This document shows positions 60,324 through 64,000 of a DNA stretch of 64,000 nt, in pieces (the stretch's first letter is position 1; each line of letters starts with the position of its first letter). Source of the stretch: Knufia peltigerae (Eukaryota > Ascomycota > Eurotiomycetes > Chaetothyriales > Trichomeriaceae); assembly GCA_030247855.1 (NCBI GenBank), contig JAPDRN010000162.1, positions 1-64,000 on the forward strand, given 5' to 3'. Below the pieces are notes generated by a model that worked only from the letters and a program-made list of their open reading frames with translations, made no database searches and had not been told where the DNA came from. The position numbers and the translations under genes were made by a program.

Positions 60324-61556
60324 ATGCGACTGCTGGCCCTCACCTACGGCACCGAAGGCGATACGCGCCCGCTGGTCATGCTCTGCCACGGGCTGATCGC
60401 GGCCGGCCACGAGGTCATGCTGCTAGCCGACGGCGGCACCCTGGGCAGCGCGAAAACACTGGGCGTCCCGCACGCTGCGCTTGAAGGCGACATCCACGAT
60501 GACGTGGTGGCGTTGGTCTCGCGCGGCAACGGCGTGGCCGCCGCCAGCACCGGGCTGGCACGGATGGCGCTACAGCACGTCGCCGGCTGGATGCGCCAGG
60601 CCGATGCTGCGGCCGACGGCTGCGATGTGATCCTGACCGGAGGCCTGGCGGCGTTCGTCGGCATGAGCGTGGGCGAACGTCGTGGTCTTCCGGTAATCGG
60701 CGCCGGCATGATTCCGCTGACGCCGACGCGCGCGTTCCGCTCGCCCTTCCTGCCACCCGGACGCTCGCCGGGCTGGTTGAACCGGGCCAGTTATGGCCTG
60801 GTCAACGGCCTGATCTGGCGACAGTTCCGCGGCCCGATCAACGCGGCCCGCCAGCACGCCGGGCAGCCGCCACGACGCTCGCTCTGGGCTGGCCTGCCGA
60901 TGCTGTATGGCATCTCGCCACAGCTGCTGCCACCGCCTTCGGACTGGCCGGCCGACCACCTCGTGTGCGGCCAATGGTCGGCCCCTGCTGCGCCGTGGCA
61001 ACCGTCGTGCGAACTGCAGGCTTTCCTTGATGCAGGACCGCCGCCGGTCTACCTGGGCTTTGGCAGCATGGCCGGCTTCGACCGCGAACGCGTGTTGCCG
61101 GCGCTGTTGGCAACGCTGGCACCGCGCCGCGTGCTGCTGTTCCCCGGTTGGGTCGGCGTGCCCGACATGGCGCTGCCCGACACGGTGCTGGTCATCGGGC
61201 CCACCCCGCATGAAGCGTTGTTGCCGCGCTGCACGCTGGCGATCCATCATGGTGGCAGCGGCACCACGCATTCGGCCTGCCGCGCCGGCATACCGTCGAT
61301 GGTGATGCCGTTCGCCGCCGACCAGTTCTTCTGGGCCGATCGCCTGCAGCGCCTGGGCGTAGCGCCTGCGCCGCTGTCACCCAAACGGTTGCAGCCGCAG
61401 GCATTGGCCGATGCACTGGCGTTCGCCGAGCATGCCGATACACGCGCACGGGCGGCCGCGCTGGGCGCTGCAATGGCGAACGAGGACGGAGTGGCATGCG
61501 GCGTGGCGGCGATCGAGCGGTGGCTCAGCCCAACGTCTCCACCACCCAATCAATAA
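60324..61556 (+). CDS. Family 1 (MGT-like) glycosyltransferase
   Basis: A 410-residue GT-B enzyme of the UDP-glucosyl/sterol glycosyltransferase type. The N-terminus MRLLALTYGTEGDTRPLVML binds the acceptor side. The C-terminal donor site has VYLGFGSMAGFD, VLVIGPTPHEALLPRCTLAI and HHGGSGTTHSACRAGIPSMV. GGAGG precedes the ATG at 60324. Related enzymes glycosylate small hydrophobic molecules. Its 3' end overlaps the convergent LysR gene by 32 bp. Confidence 0.86.
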   Translation: MRLLALTYGTEGDTRPLVMLCHGLIAAGHEVMLLADGGTLGSAKTLGVPHAALEGDIHDDVVALVSRGNGVAAASTGLARMALQHVAGWMRQADAAADGCDVILTGGLAAFVGMSVGERRGLPVIGAGMIPLTPTRAFRSPFLPPGRSPGWLNRASYGLVNGLIWRQFRGPINAARQHAGQPPRRSLWAGLPMLYGISPQLLPPPSDWPADHLVCGQWSAPAAPWQPSCELQAFLDAGPPPVYLGFGSMAGFDRERVLPALLATLAPRRVLLFPGWVGVPDMALPDTVLVIGPTPHEALLPRCTLAIHHGGSGTTHSACRAGIPSMVMPFAADQFFWADRLQRLGVAPAPLSPKRLQPQALADALAFAEHADTRARAAALGAAMANEDGVACGVAAIERWLSPTSPPPNQ

Positions 61557-62418
61557 ACACCTGCAGCCGCTGGCTCATGTGCCGGTTCGGCGGGAACATC
61601 ACGTGCATCGGCATCGGCGGCAATTGCCAATCCTGCAGTACGGGCAGCAACTCGCCGCGCGCTACATGCGGTTCGGCCATGTAGCTGGGCAACGCGACCA
61701 CGCCGAGGCCGGCCAGACCCGCCGCCAGATAGGCATTGCCATCATCGAAGCCGATTGAATAGCGCCCCTGCACCTCGATGCGCTCGGCGCCGCGCTTCGC
61801 GCTGAACGCGCGGGCACGGCCACTGCGCGGGCTGAGGAAACCGACCGTGTGGTGGTCCGGCCCTTGCAGCGCGCGCGGGTGTTCCGGCACACCGAACCGC
61901 TGCACATAGCCCGGGCTGGCATGGAAGCCGATCGGCAGGCTCGCCAACGGCCGCGCCACCAGCGCCGGGTCGGCCGGGGTGCCGCCGCGGATCACGCAGT
62001 CGACGTTGTCGGCGATGACATCGACCTCGCGGTCGCTGACCCCCACCTCCAGTTGGATCTCCGGATAGCGAGCCTGGAAGCCGGGCAGCACCGGCACCAG
62101 CAGCAGCCGCGCGAAGGGGCCGGGCACGTCGATGCGCAGGCGACCGTGTGGTTGTGCGGCGGCATCGCCCAGACCACCCTCCACCTCTTCCAGCTCGGCC
62201 AGCAGGCGCACGATGCGCGGGTAATACGCCGCGCCATCGGCGGTGACACTGACCCGGCGCGTGGTGCGGTTGAGCAGCCGCAGCCGCAGATGTGCCTCCA
62301 GCTGCTGCACCAGCTGGGTGACCGTGGTGCGGCTGATCTGCAGCGTGTGCGCGGCGCGGGTGAAGCTGCCGGTCTCCACCACCCGGGCGAAGGCCCGCAT
62401 CGCCTCGAAGCGGTCCAT
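61525..62418 (-). CDS. LysR-family transcriptional regulator
   Basis: A 297-residue LysR protein. The winged helix lies at 1-60 (MDRFEAMRAFARVVETGSFT RAAHTLQISRTTVTQLVQQL). The effector-binding domain starts at about 90 (GRLRIDVPGPFARLLLVPVL; VDCVIRGGTPADPALVARPL), of the CrgA/PecT-like subgroup. It is divergent from ridA, so ridA is its likely target. Confidence 0.9.
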   Translation of the reverse strand: MDRFEAMRAFARVVETGSFTRAAHTLQISRTTVTQLVQQLEAHLRLRLLNRTTRRVSVTADGAAYYPRIVRLLAELEEVEGGLGDAAAQPHGRLRIDVPGPFARLLLVPVLPGFQARYPEIQLEVGVSDREVDVIADNVDCVIRGGTPADPALVARPLASLPIGFHASPGYVQRFGVPEHPRALQGPDHHTVGFLSPRSGRARAFSAKRGAERIEVQGRYSIGFDDGNAYLAAGLAGLGVVALPSYMAEPHVARGELLPVLQDWQLPPMPMHVMFPPNRHMSQRLQVFIDWVVETLG

Positions 62419-62528
62419 GTCAGCGACTCTGATTATTTGAAATTACCAATCAATCTATGCGCATCATCGCGGTTTATCCAGACAGCGGCTGCGGGGAGGA
62501 TGGTCTCCTCCCGTCTGGAATCCGTCTT
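62419..62528. promoter_or_regulatory. Divergent lysR-ridA control region with dyad and leader hairpin
   Basis: TGATT (62430-62434) and AATCA (62448-62452) form an AT-rich dyad with a T-N11-A type core, as expected for a LysR site. Closer to ridA, 62477-62519 folds into a two-part hairpin: TCCAGAC / GTCTGGA outside and GGGAGGA / TCCTCCC inside. The GGA that would serve as the ridA ribosome-binding site lies in the outer stem. Confidence 0.5.
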
Positions 62529-62927
62529 ATGTCTCACCGTGATGTCGTCTTTCCCGCCGGCAGGCAGGCGCTGTACGAGCGCAACCGTTACTCACCCGCG
62601 ATCCGGTCCAATGGCTTCCTGTTCGTCTCCGGGCAGGTCGGCAGCCGCGAGGACGGCTCGCCCGAGCCGGACTTCGAAGCGCAGGTGCGCCTTGCCTTCG
62701 AGAATCTCAATGCGGTGCTGGCCGCTGCCGGCTGCACCTTCGATGACGTGATCGACGTGACCGTGTTCATGGTCGACCCGGAAACCAACTTCGAAAAGGC
62801 CTGGGCGATCGTGCCCGAGTACTGGGGCGAGGCACCGCACCCGACCCTGACCGGCATCGGCGTGACCTGGCTGTATGGCTTCCAGTTCGAGATCAAGGTG
62901 ATCGCGAAGCTGCGCGCCGACCGGTAG
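62529..62927 (+). CDS. RidA family protein (YjgF/YER057c/UK114)
   Basis: A 132-residue protein starting MSHRDVVFPAGRQALYERNR. It has the RidA fold motifs GFLFVSGQVGSREDGSPEPD, AFENLNAVLAAAGCTFDDVI and DVTVFMVDPETNFEKA. Classic RidA has an Arg in the CRVEV motif that deaminates 2-aminoacrylate; here the corresponding C-terminal segment is EIKVIAKLRADR, so a non-classic subgroup with other substrates is likely. The TAG stop is supplied by a palindromic repeat. Confidence 0.85.
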   Translation: MSHRDVVFPAGRQALYERNRYSPAIRSNGFLFVSGQVGSREDGSPEPDFEAQVRLAFENLNAVLAAAGCTFDDVIDVTVFMVDPETNFEKAWAIVPEYWGEAPHPTLTGIGVTWLYGFQFEIKVIAKLRADR

Positions 62928-62991
62928 TGCCGGCCGCTGGCCGGCAACGTGTTGGGTCAGAGCCCTTTCCGGAGGAAAGGGATCCGATCCC
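62924..62991. repeat. Two palindromic repeats after ridA
   Basis: 62924-62945 is a GTAGTGCCGGCC unit identical to the one at 51712. Its GTAG contains the TAG stop of ridA (62925-62927). 62954-62991 is a GGGTCAGAGCCC-type hairpin (CCTTTCC-GGAGGAAAGG core). Confidence 0.78.
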
Positions 62992-63084
62992 ACGCCCGAC
63001 GCGCCTGAACGGAACACGCCGACAAATTCCCGAGGTGGCCATTGATATTGTATCCACCGAAAACCGCTTGCTAGCCTCCCCTCC

Positions 63085-63429
63085 ATGCGCCGGATCGCCC
63101 GCCACCTTCGTTCGTACCTGCTGATGCTGCTGATGGCGGCGTTCGTGGTCGTGCCGGTGGCCGATGTACTGGCGTGTGCGGTGGAACCGCACGACAGCAC
63201 GGCGGTGCACGTGGAATCCGCCGCCGAAGATGCCGACGGTGACACTGACAACGACGGCAAGCACGCCGCTGCCTGCAGCCACAACCACTGCCACCACTCC
63301 AACCTGAGCCTGCCGGCGAGCACCTTCGCCGCCTTTGGCACGCCGCAACCGGCGCGCTGGACGAATGCAGGTGATGCGGCGACCTATGCGGTCGCCCAGG
63401 ACGAACTGGCACGTCCTCCCCGGGCGTGA
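63085..63429 (+). CDS. Secreted His-rich protein at the head of a metal-efflux operon (CzcI/DUF2946-like)
   Basis: A 114-residue protein with a signal peptide (LLMLLMAAFVVVPVADVLAC). The mature part is acidic (EDADGDTDNDGK), followed by ACSHNHCHHSN, a clear His/Cys metal-binding cluster. It lies directly before a czcC-like gene, so it is probably a periplasmic metal-binding or regulatory component such as CzcI. The upstream region has a GATA-TTG-TATC dyad at 63044-63054, a possible operator. Confidence 0.68.
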   Translation: MRRIARHLRSYLLMLLMAAFVVVPVADVLACAVEPHDSTAVHVESAAEDADGDTDNDGKHAAACSHNHCHHSNLSLPASTFAAFGTPQPARWTNAGDAATYAVAQDELARPPRA

Positions 63430-63485
63430 GTTGAGCGCGTCCCGCAATCGCGGGCTCCCGTTTCACTCACAACCGGAATCCCCCT

Positions 63486-64000
63486 ATGTCGATCCTGACA
63501 CGTCGGTCGCCGCGCGCGGCCGGGCTGGTCGTCGCCGTGCTGCTGGGCCTGATCCCCGCCGCACAGGTCGCCGCACAAGCCGCACCTTCGTACGACACCC
63601 TGCTTGAACGCCTGGACCAGCTGCCCGGCGCCCGCGTCGGCGCGGCATTGGCCGAGGCGGCCGACGCCCGCGCCGACCAGGCCCGGGCGCTGCCCAACCC
63701 CTCCCTTTCCTGGTCCGCCGAAAACGCCTGGGGCACAGGCTCCTACGGCGGCATGGGCAGGGCCGACACCGTGCTTACCCTGTCCCAGCCTTTGGAGGTC
63801 TGGGGCCAGCGTGGCGCGCGCGTCCGCGCCGCCCGCGCCGAGGCACAGGCCGCTGCCCTGCGTGGTTCGCAGAGCCGCAGCGATGTCGCCAGCCAGCTGG
63901 CCGCGATCTACGCACAGGCGGAAAGCGCCCTGCGTCGTTACACCCTGGCCGACGAAGCGCTGACCCTCACCCGCGATGATGCGGCAGCGGTCACCGCCAT
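63486..64000 (+). CDS. TolC-family outer-membrane efflux protein, CzcC-like (partial)
   Basis: It is cut by the right edge; 171 residues are visible. A signal peptide (GLVVAVLLGLIPAAQVAAQ) is followed by the outer-membrane factor start LLERLDQLPGARVGAALAEA, the beta-strand motif ALPNPSLSWSAEN and LTLSQPLEVWGQRGARVRAA. These motifs match CzcC/CusC-like channels of heavy-metal RND pumps. Position after the His-rich protein supports a czc-type zinc/cobalt/cadmium efflux operon. The pump genes would follow beyond the window. Confidence 0.85.
   Translation, partial: MSILTRRSPRAAGLVVAVLLGLIPAAQVAAQAAPSYDTLLERLDQLPGARVGAALAEAADARADQARALPNPSLSWSAENAWGTGSYGGMGRADTVLTLSQPLEVWGQRGARVRAARAEAQAAALRGSQSRSDVASQLAAIYAQAESALRRYTLADEALTLTRDDAAAVTA

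Overview
The window is chromosomal DNA of a high-GC gammaproteobacterium of the Xanthomonadaceae, most likely Stenotrophomonas (S. maltophilia group). Three things point there: GTAG-type palindromic (SMAG) elements at 2396-2460, 5959-6028 and 44279-44343; a xanthomonadin/aryl-polyene pigment operon; and an sX13-like small RNA beside polA. No phage, insertion sequence, rRNA, genuine tRNA or CRISPR array was found. Two runs of N (31525-31621 and 48996-49090) are scaffold gaps. The second is flanked by an exact 82-bp duplication, which looks like an unmerged contig overlap.

Layout. 1-9.7 kb: an acyl-CoA synthetase/GNAT protein (cut by the window edge), MgtE, a KefB/C-type antiporter, a large membrane ankyrin protein and YcgL. 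9.9-26.8 kb: one tightly coupled minus-strand operon of about 19 genes for an aryl polyene. It encodes two ketosynthases, a chain-length-factor-like ketosynthase, ketoreductase, dehydratases, two ACPs, a starter-activating ligase, acyltransferases, a glycosyltransferase, a thioesterase, a LolA-like protein, an MMPL exporter, a lipoprotein, an aromatic ammonia-lyase and a flavin-dependent halogenase-like enzyme. 27-31.4 kb: cytochrome bd (cyanide-insensitive type) and an ECF sigma factor operon. 31.6-41 kb: an S9 peptidase, a Nudix hydrolase, three paralogous Cys-rich secreted proteins with hemF among them, and a DUF421 protein. 40.8-44.9 kb: the sX13-like sRNA, polA, a small lipoprotein and a universal stress protein.

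45.1-51.5 kb is the most interesting part: an RNA repair and Ro/Y-RNA locus. The order is rtcA, rtcB, three tandem Y-RNA-like RNAs, and rsr (Ro60 homologue), all on the minus strand. They lie downstream of a near-perfect sigma-54 promoter and divergent from the activator gene rtcR. The middle Y RNA carries a complete but circularly permuted tRNA body (T arm, 7-bp acceptor stem closed by a short loop, positions 8-9, D arm). In it the anticodon arm is replaced by the Rsr-binding stem.

51.5-64 kb is mostly housekeeping: small hypothetical proteins, uvrD, an FAD-dependent NAD(P)-binding protein, cardiolipin synthase, rpmBG, a DnaQ-like exonuclease, a glycosyltransferase, a LysR/RidA divergent pair, and the start of a metal-efflux (czc-like) operon cut by the right edge. 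Several families of short intergenic palindromes are scattered through the window. In two places such a repeat supplies the stop codon of the preceding gene.
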